64,000 nucleotides of DNA. Source: Bacteroidia bacterium (GTDB taxonomy: Bacteria; Bacteroidota; Bacteroidia; Flavobacteriales; Flavobacteriaceae). Positions 7,627-17,308 of the stretch are shown one piece after another. Location: positions 62,001 through 126,000 of the forward strand of contig JAUIMB010000002.1 of assembly GCA_030432635.1 (NCBI GenBank). Reading direction: 5' to 3'. The position numbers and the translations under genes are program-made. Every line of letters starts with the position of its first letter. The first letter of the stretch is position 1. The notes beneath the pieces were generated by a model, which saw nothing but the letters and a program-made list of their open reading frames with translations, had not been told where the DNA came from and did not search any database.

Positions 7627-8466
7627 ATGAAAGCAATATTTGATGTCGTTTCTAAACAATGCAGTAAGATTGTAACCAAATCTTACAGCACGTCTTTTTC
7701 TTTAGCCACAAAAATGTTGTCAAATACCATCAGGCAAGACATTTACAATATTTATGGATTTGTTAGATTTGCCGATGAAATCGTCGACTCATTTCACGAT
7801 TACAACAAAGAGGCTTTATTCAACAAATTTTCAGAAGACCTTGATCAAGCACTTCAAGATAAAATTAGCTTAAACCCAATCTTGAATGCGTTTCAGGAAA
7901 CCTATCATAAATATCAGATAGATATAAATTTGGTTAATGCGTTTATGAAAAGTATGCGCATGGATTTACATAAACAGCATTACCTTACTGATGAAGAATT
8001 TAAATCGTATATCTATGGTTCGGCAGATGTGGTCGGACTCATGTGCCTTAAAGTATTTGTGAAAGGGAACCAAGACAAATACGAAGCATTGAAAGATTCA
8101 GCCATGAGCTTGGGCTCAGCGTTTCAGAAAGTTAATTTCCTTCGAGATTTGAAAGCAGATTACGAAGATTTAAGTCGGACTTATTTTCCCAACACCGATT
8201 TAAACCATTTGGATGAAGCTTCAAAACAAGACATTATCGCTGACATTGAAAATGATTTTGCCAATGGGTTGCAAGGCATCAAAAAGCTACCAATTGAAGC
8301 CAAATTTGGCGTATTCATCGCTTATAGATATTACAGTCAATTGCTAAAAAAACTGAAGAAAACACCAGCACTCGAAATTAAATCAACCCGAATACGAGTC
8401 CCAAACTATAAAAAGGTGGAGTTGCTAACGAGAAGCTATGTAAAATATCAACTTAATCTATTGTAA
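7627..8466 (+). CDS. crtB: Phytoene synthase CrtB
   Basis: 279 residues of the squalene/phytoene synthase family, which joins two geranylgeranyl diphosphates to phytoene. It begins with the typical KSYSTSFSLATKML. The first aspartate-rich Mg2+ motif is in RFADEIVDSF (DxxxD), and the second in NFLRDLKADYEDLSRTYFP. YGSADVVGLMCLKVF is the usual intervening block. The start lies 2 bp after the crtI stop and crtZ begins 4 bp after its end, so the genes are co-transcribed. All active-site motifs are present. Confidence 0.95.
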   Translation: MKAIFDVVSKQCSKIVTKSYSTSFSLATKMLSNTIRQDIYNIYGFVRFADEIVDSFHDYNKEALFNKFSEDLDQALQDKISLNPILNAFQETYHKYQIDINLVNAFMKSMRMDLHKQHYLTDEEFKSYIYGSADVVGLMCLKVFVKGNQDKYEALKDSAMSLGSAFQKVNFLRDLKADYEDLSRTYFPNTDLNHLDEASKQDIIADIENDFANGLQGIKKLPIEAKFGVFIAYRYYSQLLKKLKKTPALEIKSTRIRVPNYKKVELLTRSYVKYQLNLL

Positions 8467-8470
8467 GATC

Positions 8471-8920
8471 ATGCAAACCGTTTTTTGGATTCTTATTTTC
8501 TTCGGAGTGTTTTGTGGCATGGAGTTCATGGCATGGTTTACGCATAAGTACATCATGCACGGTTTTTTATGGAGTTTGCACAAAGACCACCATCTCAAAG
8601 ACCATGATAATTGGTTTGAGCGTAATGATGCGTTTTTTATTTTCTATGCCATCGTGAGCATGGTTTGTCTCTATTTGTGGAACTTCGAGGATGTGTGGTT
8701 TTGCCTACCTATTGGGTTAGGAATCATGGCTTATGGAGCTACTTACTTTTTGGTTCACGACATCTTTATCCACCAAAGGTTTAAAATGTTTAGAAATGCC
8801 AACAATTGGTATGCTAGAGGCGTAAGACGTGCGCACAAAATTCATCATAAACATTTAGGAAAGAATGATGGTGAATGCTTCGGAATGTTGTTGGTGCCAT
8901 TCAAATATTTCAAAAAATAG
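8471..8920 (+). CDS. crtZ: Beta-carotene 3-hydroxylase CrtZ
   Basis: 149 residues of the fatty-acid-hydroxylase-like superfamily with several membrane segments. The four histidine clusters of the di-iron centre are visible: HKYIMH, HKDHHLKDH, HDIFIH and HKIHHKH. The enzyme hydroxylates the beta-ionone rings of beta-carotene, giving zeaxanthin with CrtY upstream in the pathway. It is the third gene of the operon, 4 bp after crtB and 9-15 bp before crtY. With no ketolase in the cluster, zeaxanthin is the expected end product. Confidence 0.94.
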   Translation: MQTVFWILIFFGVFCGMEFMAWFTHKYIMHGFLWSLHKDHHLKDHDNWFERNDAFFIFYAIVSMVCLYLWNFEDVWFCLPIGLGIMAYGATYFLVHDIFIHQRFKMFRNANNWYARGVRRAHKIHHKHLGKNDGECFGMLLVPFKYFKK

Positions 8921-8935
8921 CAGTTGTAAGTGTCT

Positions 8936-10084
8936 ATGGAAATGCCTTCCCATTTCGACTATATCATCATTGGAAATGGCCTATCAGGTCTTCAATTGGC
9001 CTTAAAATTAGCTTCTGACTCTTATTTCGATGACAAACAATTTGCTTTAATTGACCCTTCTGAAAAAAACACAAACGACAAAACCTGGAGTTTTTGGGAA
9101 ACTGAACCTTCAGCATGGAACCATTTAGTCTATCGCTCTTGGCATCAGGCTCAGGTGTTGACTTCCAAAACGCAAATTGACCTGGATTTAAAACCTTATG
9201 CTTACAAAACCATTCGTGCCATAGATTTTTACTTAGAAGCTAAAGCGCAGCTCCAAACAAAAGAAAACTTCCATATTATAATTGACCATGTGATTTCGGC
9301 TACGGAAACAAAAGACCATGTCATGGTTACCACGGAAACGCAAACCTACTTTGGCGATCATGTTTTTGATAGTCGAATTCCTTCAGAATTCTATACAGAA
9401 ACTGAAAAGTACAGTTCTCTCATTCAACATTTTAAAGGTTGGGTTATCAAAACAGAAAGGGAGGTTTTTGATATGGATGTCGTTACAATGATGGACCATC
9501 GCTTAAGAGACGGCAATCAAACGTCTTTCACTTATGTGTTACCATTTTCAAAAACTGAAGCATTAATCGAATTTACATACTTCACGAGCAGCATTGTAGA
9601 CGAATCGGTGTACGATAAACATATTAAAACCTACATTCAGGATTACTTGAAAATCGAGGACTATTCAATTTCTGATACTGAAGTTGGTCAAATTCCAATG
9701 ACCAATTTTGATTTTTCCCAATACAACACCAAAAACATAACAAAAATTGGCACTGGTGGTGGTTGGGTTAAAGGGTCTACCGGTTATTCCTTTAAACATA
9801 CCGAAAAGAAAGTCGCTAAAATCATTGATAATATCAAAAAAGGAAATGCACCATCTAAACAACTTTTCAATTGGAAATACAAATTTTACGACAAAGTGTT
9901 TCTGAAAGTCCTGAAAGACAACAACCATAAGGGCGAATGGGTGTTTCAACAGTTTTACAGTAAAAACTCGGTACACACCATGTTTCGGTTTTTGGATGAG
10001 GAATCTTCTTTATTTGATGAACTAAAGATTATGTCATCCTTGTTCTCTTGGTCCTTTATCAAAGCTTTTTTCAAAACGCTTTGA
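8936..10084 (+). CDS. crtY: Lycopene beta-cyclase CrtY
   Basis: About 382 residues, the usual CrtY length. The dinucleotide-binding N terminus is FDYIIIGNGLSGLQLALKL and is followed by the cyclase block NDKTWSFWE. The enzyme cyclises both ends of lycopene to beta-carotene. An ATG at 8936 is preferred to the GTG two codons upstream; another ATG lies at 8942. It is the last gene of the operon. Its 3' end overlaps the convergent thioredoxin-like gene by 14 bp (10071-10084), and no terminator hairpin is seen between them. Confidence 0.93.
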   Translation: MEMPSHFDYIIIGNGLSGLQLALKLASDSYFDDKQFALIDPSEKNTNDKTWSFWETEPSAWNHLVYRSWHQAQVLTSKTQIDLDLKPYAYKTIRAIDFYLEAKAQLQTKENFHIIIDHVISATETKDHVMVTTETQTYFGDHVFDSRIPSEFYTETEKYSSLIQHFKGWVIKTEREVFDMDVVTMMDHRLRDGNQTSFTYVLPFSKTEALIEFTYFTSSIVDESVYDKHIKTYIQDYLKIEDYSISDTEVGQIPMTNFDFSQYNTKNITKIGTGGGWVKGSTGYSFKHTEKKVAKIIDNIKKGNAPSKQLFNWKYKFYDKVFLKVLKDNNHKGEWVFQQFYSKNSVHTMFRFLDEESSLFDELKIMSSLFSWSFIKAFFKTL

Positions 10085-10646
10085 GTAACTCCTCAATCGT
10101 TTGCTTAACAACATCACTGTTCCAATCGGCTGCACCTGACTTATCGATGACAATTTCGCCAGACCTACCAATAACGAATGTTCGTGGTATTGTCGTGATA
10201 TTAAAGTCGGAAGGATATTGCGTCAAAGGCTGAAATACAGGAAAACTATAGTCTTTTTGTTGAATAAATGCATTGATGGTATCAATATCTTCGTTGGAAA
10301 CAAATAGGAAGGCAATGTCCTTATTCGATTTATAATCCAGATAAAGGGATTGCAAGCTTGGCATTTCAGCGATACATGGTGGACACCAAGTTGCCCAAAA
10401 ATTTAGGACGACAACTTTTCCTTTAAGATCTTCAAAGCTAACGGTCTTTCCGTGGCCATCCTTCAAACTCCAATTATAATCTGAAATCGTTTTACGCTCT
10501 GAAGGCGCTATAGGAGAAGGTTTTATCACCAATGCAACACCTTTGCTAATCCATACCTGAATGGGTTTACGTGTCTGGGGAATCAACATCAGCACAACAA
10601 TGACAACAAATATTAGGTTTGAACGCTTTAACTTTTTCATAGACAT
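10071..10646 (-). CDS. TlpA/ResA-like thiol:disulfide oxidoreductase
   Basis: 191 residues. One N-terminal membrane segment (LIFVVIVVLMLIP, about residues 11-23) anchors a periplasmic thioredoxin domain. The active site is WATWCPPC in VVLNFWATWCPPCIAEMP, preceded by GKTVSFEDLKGKVVVLNF, the AhpC/TSA-Redoxin-type N-terminal part of TlpA proteins. TTIPRTFVIGRSGEIV contains the cis-proline. It likely reduces disulfides of an extracytoplasmic partner such as a cytochrome or copper protein; the partner is not shown by neighbours. It converges with and overlaps crtY by 14 bp. Confidence 0.88.
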   Translation of the reverse strand: MSMKKLKRSNLIFVVIVVLMLIPQTRKPIQVWISKGVALVIKPSPIAPSERKTISDYNWSLKDGHGKTVSFEDLKGKVVVLNFWATWCPPCIAEMPSLQSLYLDYKSNKDIAFLFVSNEDIDTINAFIQQKDYSFPVFQPLTQYPSDFNITTIPRTFVIGRSGEIVIDKSGAADWNSDVVKQTIEELLKAF

Positions 10647-10748
10647 AGCATATAACTAGAAACGCATTGCTTTTGTCGGCAATGCGTCTCAAATCTAACA
10701 ACAAAAACTCTAAATGTTGCCGATATGTGCTATTAATTCAAGCTTTGT

Positions 10749-11630
10749 CTAATTTCTTGTCACTGTACCTGAAATTGAAGGGACTGGTCCCATTCCCATT
10801 GGAATAGCCGTATGTGTCATGGCATCATTAGGAACAGCATGCGCCAAAGGCTTTATTGTAAATGGCATCGGACTATTATCAGGACTTGGCTCTACAGAAA
10901 TTACAACCATTTCACCTCTTAAATCGGTTGGGAACATTAATCCTTGTGGTGCATTTTGCAAATAATCCTCACCTGGATAACCAGGTCCATTTCCAGAGTC
11001 ACCTTTATATGGAGAAGTTGTCGCATTATCATCAGCTGATGCTGGATTTGTAAACGTTCCTGTGCTAATAGGCATGCCATTAAAAACAACCCATCCTTCA
11101 TACACCCAACCATCACTTAACGTTGGTAATTCCAAACCTACCTCTGGACTTCCGCTCGAATTATCAATAAACCAAACACCACTTTCTTCATTGGCATCAT
11201 CCATATCTGTAGGTGTTGCCAAAATATAAGTTCCAGTAGATGTTGTAAAATCGCCAACAATGCCTTCAGTATTTACATTTGCCGAATTTCCTGAAAAATC
11301 CCCAGCCAAAATTTTGGTCGCTGCTGGAGCAGGATCTGGATCAACCGCAGGTTCAATAGACAACACAAAAGCTGTTGCATTGGCCAATTGGTTTGCGTTT
11401 ACATTGAAGCTTTGCGGGAAAGTTACACTGGAAAACGTTCCTGTTGATATGGGAGAACCATCAACCATAATCCAACCTTCATACACATAATCACTTCCAA
11501 GAGATTCCAAACCAGTAAGGTTTAACCTTAATTCGGAAGTTGTAGGAACAACTGTTGCGTCGTCATCATTACTACAAGAAGTGGCAAAAGCTCCTAATGC
11601 CAACGTAGCTAAAAACATTTTTTTAATCAT
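10749..11630 (-). CDS. Lipoprotein with two anti-sigma-K (RskA C-terminal)-like repeats
   Basis: 293 residues from the ATG at 11630; an upstream start adds 15 residues that spoil the signal peptide. MIKKMFLATLALGAFATSC is a lipoprotein signal with Cys19, then SNDDD. Two similar halves follow. The first has YVYEGWIMVDGSPISTGTF and FVLSIEPAVDPDPAP; the second WVYEGWVVFNGMPISTGTF and VVISVEPSPDNSPMP. YEGWhhhxGxPxSTGTF plus hxxEPxxxxPxP resembles the extracytoplasmic domain of RskA-type anti-sigma factors, but no zinc anti-sigma N domain or transmembrane helix is present. So this is probably a stand-alone surface or periplasmic protein. Function unknown. It lies after tlpA's start with no operon partner obvious. 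Confidence 0.75.
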   Translation of the reverse strand: MIKKMFLATLALGAFATSCSNDDDATVVPTTSELRLNLTGLESLGSDYVYEGWIMVDGSPISTGTFSSVTFPQSFNVNANQLANATAFVLSIEPAVDPDPAPAATKILAGDFSGNSANVNTEGIVGDFTTSTGTYILATPTDMDDANEESGVWFIDNSSGSPEVGLELPTLSDGWVYEGWVVFNGMPISTGTFTNPASADDNATTSPYKGDSGNGPGYPGEDYLQNAPQGLMFPTDLRGEMVVISVEPSPDNSPMPFTIKPLAHAVPNDAMTHTAIPMGMGPVPSISGTVTRN

Positions 11631-11721
11631 CACTTTTATAATTTTAAATTCATTGCTCAAAATTATAATTGGCACAGATGATAAAATGTTAGACAGCTAA
11701 CATTCACAAAAAAAATTGAAA

Positions 11722-12393
11722 TTAGGACACATGCTTAAACAGTCGTATTTCATTTCGATTGAAATCGATGTAATTTTCCTCTTTAAGTTGATTCAGTAGA
11801 ATGTTAAGCGTAGGTCGAGATGTACCTATCAAGGATGCTATATCCTTTTGGGTATAAGGATGCTTTATAACTTGGTCTCCTGTTTTAGGACAATCATAAC
11901 CATAATCTTCACAGAGTTCATTTAAAAACTCCATCAATCGTGTTTTGGTATCCTTAAACAATAGTAACTGAAGGCGTCGTTCTAATTTTTTAAACTTAAA
12001 TCCGATAAATTTATAAATCTTAAAACTGAAGGTTTGGTTATCACGCATTAAATCATGCATGGTTTGCACACCAATGGGACATATGGAAGTTGTATTATCA
12101 ATGGATTGAGCAAACTCATCTCGCTTATTATCACCCAAAATGGCTTTTTCACCAAACAGATCGCCTCGAGTTAATATAGCTTTTACGATTTCATCACCTT
12201 CTTCGCTGTAATATCCAATTTTGACCTTGCCTTTTTCTATAAGATAAACCTTATTGGCTGCGTCTTCCTCAAAGTAGATATAGTCTTTCTTCTTATAGGC
12301 ATCAAAATCGTGATTCTTTTTATACGCCTTGAATTTATGAGGACAGAGCACCTTAAACAGGTTCACATCGTCAAAAAACCATAGTGACTGCAT
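11722..12393 (-). CDS. Crp/Fnr-family transcriptional regulator
   Basis: 223 residues. The N-terminal cyclic-nucleotide-binding-like domain is clear (YIYFEEDAANKVYLIEKGKVKIGYYSEEGDEI, then GDLFGEKAIL). The C-terminal Crp-type winged helix carries YTQKDIASLIGTSRPTLN as recognition region and ends in IDFNRNEIRLF. No Fnr-like cysteine cluster is present at the N terminus. The ligand cannot be read. It has its own promoter region of about 120 bp, which also holds the aconitase terminator. Confidence 0.92.
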   Translation of the reverse strand: MQSLWFFDDVNLFKVLCPHKFKAYKKNHDFDAYKKKDYIYFEEDAANKVYLIEKGKVKIGYYSEEGDEIVKAILTRGDLFGEKAILGDNKRDEFAQSIDNTTSICPIGVQTMHDLMRDNQTFSFKIYKFIGFKFKKLERRLQLLLFKDTKTRLMEFLNELCEDYGYDCPKTGDQVIKHPYTQKDIASLIGTSRPTLNILLNQLKEENYIDFNRNEIRLFKHVS

Positions 12394-12456
12394 TTTGAGT
12401 TTATTTTGTTAGATGCCTACATAGTCGAAAAGCCTTTTAATTCCTTACAGTTAGCA

Positions 12457-12490
12457 TAAAAAAAGCTCCTGACAGATAATCAAGAGCTTT
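12457..12490 (-). terminator. Terminator of the aconitase gene
   Basis: Read on the minus strand: AAAGCTC (12490-12484), a 15-nt loop, GAGCTTT (12468-12462), then more T. It lies 23 bp after the aconitase stop. Confidence 0.75.
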
Positions 12491-12512
12491 AAAATTTATA
12501 TGAATTACAGTC

Positions 12513-14783
12513 TTAGGCTGCGTTTTCCTTTTTTATTAAATTCAATGCAGACCCTTCCTTATACCAATTGATTTGCGCTTGATTATAAGTATGGTTTACC
12601 TTAATTGTATCCTTACTGCCATCGGCATGAACAACCTCAATGGTCAATGGCTTATCTGGAGCGAATTCATTTAAATCCACAAAGTTGAATGTATCATCTT
12701 CCTGAATTAAATCATAATCACTTTCGTTGGCAAAAGTCAATCCTAGCATCCCTTGTTTTTTAAGGTTCGTTTCATGGATTCTAGCAAAGGATTTCACAAT
12801 GACAGCAGCAACACCTAAGTGACGCGGTTGCATCGCAGCATGCTCACGAGATGAACCTTCTCCATAGTTATGGTCTCCAACCACTACCGATTTAATTCCA
12901 GCAGCTTTATAGGCTCTTGCTGTATCAGGAACACCACCATATTCTCCAGATAATTGATTCTTTACAAAATTGGTTTTCTTATTATAAGCATTCACAGCTC
13001 CAATCAAGGTATTATTGGCAATATTATCCAAATGTCCACGGAAACGCAACCAAGGTCCAGCCATACTGATATGATCTGTAGTACATTTTCCGAAAGCTTT
13101 AATCAACAATTTTGCTCCTGAGATAGAATCACCAATTGGTTCAAAAGGCGTTAATAATTGTAAACGCTCTGAATCTGAAGCGACCTTAACTTCTACACCA
13201 CTACCATCTTTCATTGGAGCAAGATATCCATTGTCTTTCACCTCAAATCCTTTTGGAGGCAATTCCCATCCAGTTGGCTCATCGAGCATGACTTCCTGAC
13301 CTTCTTCATTAATCAACTTGTCTGTCATTGGGTTAAAATCCAAACGTCCTGCAATAGCAATTGCTGCTGTTAGTTCAGGAGAAGCCACAAAGGCGTGAGT
13401 GTTTGGGTTTCCATCAGCACGTTTAGCAAAGTTTCTGTTGAAAGAATGTACAATACTATTTTTTGGAGCATTCTTTGGGTCTTCATATCTAGCCCATTGA
13501 CCAATACATGGACCGCATGCGTTGGTAAATATTTTAGCATCCAATTTTTCAAAAACCTGAAGGATACCATCACGCTCGGCAGTATATCTAACCTGTTCAG
13601 AACCTGGATTAATCCCGAATTCTGCTTTAGTCCTCAATCCTTTATCCAATGCCTGTTGTGCAATGGACGAGGCACGGGATAAATCTTCATATGACGAATT
13701 GGTACAAGAACCAATCAATCCCCATTCTACCCTTATTGGCCAATCATTGGATTTGGCTTTCTCTGTCATTTCCTTGCCAACATTTGTGGACAAATCTGGT
13801 GTAAAAGGTCCGTTTAACAACGGTCCTAATTCTGACAAGTTGATATCAATGACTTGATCGAAATATTGCTCAGGATTGGCATAGACTTCAGGATCAGCAG
13901 TAAGATATTTTCTAATCTTATTTGCTTCAGCAGCTACATCTTCACGATCGGTCGCTTTGAGGTAACGCTCCATAGAATCGTCGTATCCAAAAGTAGATGT
14001 TGTTGCTCCAATTTCGGCACCCATGTTACAAATGGTTCCTTTACCAGTACATGACATCGCTTCTGCACCAGGACCAAAATATTCTACTATGGCTCCTGTT
14101 CCGCCTTTAACCGTAAGAATGTCTGCCACTCTTAAAATCACATCTTTAGGTGCAGTCCAACCTGACAGTTTTCCTGTTAACCTCACACCTATTAACTTCG
14201 GAAATTTTAATTCCCATGCCATACCTGCCATTACATCAACCGCGTCTGCACCACCAACACCAATAGCAACCATTCCCAGACCACCAGCATTAACCGTATG
14301 AGAATCGGTACCAATCATCATTCCGCCAGGAAAGGCATAGTTTTCCAATACCACTTGGTGAATAATACCAGCACCTGGTTTCCAGAATCCAATACCATAT
14401 TTATTAGAAACAGATTCCAAGAAATTAAATACTTCATTACTCGTATTTATGGCATGTTGTAAATCTTGTGAAGCTCCAACCTTCGCTTGAATCAAGTGAT
14501 CACAATGCACTGTTGTTGGTACAGCAACCTTATCCTTACCTGCTTGCATAAACTGCAAAAGTGCCATTTGGGCAGTTGCGTCTTGACATGCCACTCTATC
14601 TGGAGCAAAATCTACATAATCCTTGCCTCTCACAAATGCTTTGTTAGGCACTCCATCCCATAGATGAGCGTATAAAATCTTTTCTGAAAGTGTTAAAGGT
14701 TTACCAACTATGTCCTTAGCCGCATCAACGCGCTCTGCCATTGTTGAATAAACGTTTTTTATCATGTCAATATCAAATGCCAT
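12513..14783 (-). CDS. Aconitate hydratase, mitochondrial-type
   Basis: 756 residues. It interconverts citrate and isocitrate in the TCA cycle. The [4Fe-4S] ligands are Cys of [11 protein letters not shown] and the pair in [10 protein letters not shown]. The swivelling C-terminal domain has [15 protein letters not shown] with the catalytic serine. [22 protein letters not shown] and the overall length match the mitochondrial-type enzyme rather than AcnB (about 865 residues, different domain order). A TATTTTTG -7-like box lies about 53 bp upstream of the ATG (14843-14836), next to an inverted repeat CCTTGA-CT-TCAAGG at 14818-14831. Transcribed alone; terminated at 12490-12457. Confidence 0.96.
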   Translation of the reverse strand: MAFDIDMIKNVYSTMAERVDAAKDIVGKPLTLSEKILYAHLWDGVPNKAFVRGKDYVDFAPDRVACQDATAQMALLQFMQAGKDKVAVPTTVHCDHLIQAKVGASQDLQHAINTSNEVFNFLESVSNKYGIGFWKPGAGIIHQVVLENYAFPGGMMIGTDSHTVNAGGLGMVAIGVGGADAVDVMAGMAWELKFPKLIGVRLTGKLSGWTAPKDVILRVADILTVKGGTGAIVEYFGPGAEAMSCTGKGTICNMGAEIGATTSTFGYDDSMERYLKATDREDVAAEANKIRKYLTADPEVYANPEQYFDQVIDINLSELGPLLNGPFTPDLSTNVGKEMTEKAKSNDWPIRVEWGLIGSCTNSSYEDLSRASSIAQQALDKGLRTKAEFGINPGSEQVRYTAERDGILQVFEKLDAKIFTNACGPCIGQWARYEDPKNAPKNSIVHSFNRNFAKRADGNPNTHAFVASPELTAAIAIAGRLDFNPMTDKLINEEGQEVMLDEPTGWELPPKGFEVKDNGYLAPMKDGSGVEVKVASDSERLQLLTPFEPIGDSISGAKLLIKAFGKCTTDHISMAGPWLRFRGHLDNIANNTLIGAVNAYNKKTNFVKNQLSGEYGGVPDTARAYKAAGIKSVVVGDHNYGEGSSREHAAMQPRHLGVAAVIVKSFARIHETNLKKQGMLGLTFANESDYDLIQEDDTFNFVDLNEFAPDKPLTIEVVHADGSKDTIKVNHTYNQAQINWYKEGSALNLIKKENAA

Positions 14784-14984
14784 AGGTATAATTTAAAAGG
14801 TTAGAATACGATTATGTCCTTGACTTCAAGGATTGCAAAAATACAACTTTTTAGTCAGATTTAAAAATGTGCAATGAAACACAAAAAACACTAACAATAA
14901 TTCAATAAATTCTAATTTTAATAAACAATAAATAGTTAATTTGTAATATTTTTCAAATAAAATTATTAATTTGATAAATTCAGC

Positions 14985-16121
14985 TTATTTAAAATGATTC
15001 TTAATTTTATTCGAATCCCGAAGATCTGTCATTGGCTTTTCATAGAATCGATATACCAAATACGCCACGACAAATACAATGAGCACATAAACCAAGATAT
15101 AAACTACAAGATCAAATCCTGCCATTGCTTCAGAAGGAATAAAATATTTCATCAATTGCATAATGATGGAATAATGAAATACATAAATCGCATAAGACAA
15201 TATACTGATATAAGTTATAGGAACCTTGATCCATTTTGGCCCTGATCTCAAATTGCTCAATAGAGGCAGTGTACAGGCAATTGCAATGGATTTGATTAAG
15301 AAATACCAAACGTTCCAAAATTGAGGATATTCAGTAATAAACCAAGCTTTTATAGGAATGAGAAAATTCATGGCAATTAGCACAAAGATGCCAAAGGCAA
15401 AAGCAAAGCGCCTAATTTTCAACCATAATTTTGGCTTTACAATCGATATATATGCTGCCAAAACACCGTAGTAAATGGCATCTATTCTGTAAATTACAAT
15501 GGATTTTACATTGAGTGTCCAATGTCGCATATGACGTACTTCCTCATGATGGTTATACCATAATTTTGAACCTATGAATAGCACTAAAATGAACAACGTC
15601 ACATATAAAAACAGATGTGGTTTTGAAGCGCGCTTTTTAAAAAACAATGCCAAATACAATAACAATGGCCCAAGGATATAAGCAAACTCCTCAACCGACA
15701 AACTCCAGGATTCTGGATAGAACCAAGGCAATTCTGTACTGAAATTATGTAGAAAGAAGAAATATTTCCAAAGCGCATCTGGAAGCTGGTTTCCTATATA
15801 AATGGCAACAGCAATGTTGAGCAACAAGGTCAGATAATAATTAGGTAAAGTCCGAAACCAACGCCTCACCCAAAAGTAAATCATGTCCTTTGAGGTGTAC
15901 GATGTTGAAGTGTACTTCTTGTAGAGTATTCTACCAATTAGAAAGCCACTCAAGACAAAAAAGACATCGACTCCCAAAATGCCATAAACACTGAAGAGCT
16001 TACGTGTAATGCCACGCATATCAGGAACAATCCAAAGTATATGCGAACACATGACCATAATTATGGCAGCAGCTCTCATGACATCCAAACCAAAAATTCG
16101 TTTTTCGTAATCTATTCGCAT
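14985..16121 (-). CDS. Membrane acyltransferase (acyltransferase family 3, OafA-like)
   Basis: 378 residues from ATG 16121 (a TTG sits one codon earlier). About ten hydrophobic helices. The first contains LDVMRAAAIIMVMCSHIL, with the Arg and His expected in the acyl-donor site of the family (RxxA...H). The next block FFVLSGFLIGRILYKK is the second family signature, and SWSLSVEEFAYILGPLLL the third. Such enzymes O-acetylate or otherwise acylate surface glycans or peptidoglycan. No glycan cluster surrounds it. It is divergent from the copper-protein pair, with 38 bp between start codons. Confidence 0.9.
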   Translation of the reverse strand: MRIDYEKRIFGLDVMRAAAIIMVMCSHILWIVPDMRGITRKLFSVYGILGVDVFFVLSGFLIGRILYKKYTSTSYTSKDMIYFWVRRWFRTLPNYYLTLLLNIAVAIYIGNQLPDALWKYFFFLHNFSTELPWFYPESWSLSVEEFAYILGPLLLYLALFFKKRASKPHLFLYVTLFILVLFIGSKLWYNHHEEVRHMRHWTLNVKSIVIYRIDAIYYGVLAAYISIVKPKLWLKIRRFAFAFGIFVLIAMNFLIPIKAWFITEYPQFWNVWYFLIKSIAIACTLPLLSNLRSGPKWIKVPITYISILSYAIYVFHYSIIMQLMKYFIPSEAMAGFDLVVYILVYVLIVFVVAYLVYRFYEKPMTDLRDSNKIKNHFK

Positions 16122-16159
16122 CAAAAAAAGCCTTAGTTTTGTTAGTGTCTGTTTAAAAA

Positions 16160-17308
16160 ATGAAGTCCAAAATACTAAAATATCTGGCGTTGTTCATGGT
16201 TTTACTGACGATAATTGGTGGCATTTATTATTTAAAACTACCAAATCGACACAGAGCCATTATAAAAACGAAATTATATCATGGTTTCGGGATTGTTGAC
16301 GAACGATGGAATATACAACCCAAAGATTCTTCAATTCAATTGGTAACTCCAACATTGGTTATTGACAATATCTATAAGTCTATGGAAGGACCAAAAGTCA
16401 CAAGGTCCTTTCAGCTTGATCCACAACGCAGTGATTTGGTCTGGATTAATTCCTTTCAAACAAAAGCCGTAAGCACCAACGAAGTCGATCAATTATCAAA
16501 TGATTATGTATGCCACACGAATGTCGATTTTTATGATGGTTTACATTTCTCCCGTTGGCAATTGGACCATAGAATTGGAGAACAGTATCCAAGACTAACT
16601 TCCATGAGCAACGGTATTGAGCGGTATCAATTTCCAAAAGGATTTGGATTTCCCGTGTTCACAGATGAAAGCTTATTTTTATCGACCCAGTCGCTAAATC
16701 ATAATATTATTGGTGATCCATTTACGATTAAGCACGATATCACCATAGGTTTTGAGGCTCATCATAAAGACATGAAGCCACTTATGAGTAAAACCGTTTT
16801 TGTGATGTTACCTTATGACGCTGAAAATCCGTTTGAAGGTCCAACTGATACTGATCCCAATATGTGTTTACCTGTGGAAACAAAAAATCACAGTTATACC
16901 AACGACAATGGCCAATCCCTTTCTGGTCATTGGGTAATTTTTCCAGGAAAAGACACCTATTCGTATGATATTACGACTCAATTACAATTACGTGATAGTA
17001 CCACCATGCATGCCATCGCGACCCATTTGCATCCATTTGCTGAAACCTTAAGCTTTCGGGACAAAACCACCGATTCTACATTGTTTGTGTCTAAGGCAAC
17101 AAATTACACTGATAAAATCGGACTCAAAAATGTGTCGTTTTTTTCTAGTGAGCAAGGTGTAATGTTATATCCAGATCATGATTATGAACTCGTTTTGGAA
17201 ACCAATAACACTTCAGATGTCAATCAGGATATGATGGCAAGTATGTTTGTATTTTTGTATGACGCGGAAATGGCTGAAAAAATTGCAACTTATCAACCTT
17301 CAAGATAA
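16160..17308 (+). CDS. PHM-like type II copper monooxygenase-fold protein
   Basis: 382 residues with one N-terminal membrane anchor (residues 7-26). The rest resembles peptidylglycine alpha-hydroxylating monooxygenase (PHM). PKGFGFPV (159-166) matches PHM PKGVGFRV and is followed by a candidate CuA ligand H181. TTMHAIATHLH (281-291) matches the block carrying the CuB HxH pair (H289, H291). DMMASMFVFLYD (357-368) matches the block with the CuB methionine (M359). The CuA pair HH is reduced to C118-H119. Pairing with an SCO copper chaperone by a TAATG overlap supports a copper protein. Oxygenase activity and substrate are not shown; with an altered CuA site it might only bind copper. Confidence 0.6.
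   Translation: MKSKILKYLALFMVLLTIIGGIYYLKLPNRHRAIIKTKLYHGFGIVDERWNIQPKDSSIQLVTPTLVIDNIYKSMEGPKVTRSFQLDPQRSDLVWINSFQTKAVSTNEVDQLSNDYVCHTNVDFYDGLHFSRWQLDHRIGEQYPRLTSMSNGIERYQFPKGFGFPVFTDESLFLSTQSLNHNIIGDPFTIKHDITIGFEAHHKDMKPLMSKTVFVMLPYDAENPFEGPTDTDPNMCLPVETKNHSYTNDNGQSLSGHWVIFPGKDTYSYDITTQLQLRDSTTMHAIATHLHPFAETLSFRDKTTDSTLFVSKATNYTDKIGLKNVSFFSSEQGVMLYPDHDYELVLETNNTSDVNQDMMASMFVFLYDAEMAEKIATYQPSR

Noticed and set aside
12513-14783. AcnB-type aconitase
   Set aside because: Length and domain order are those of the mitochondrial/AcnA type.
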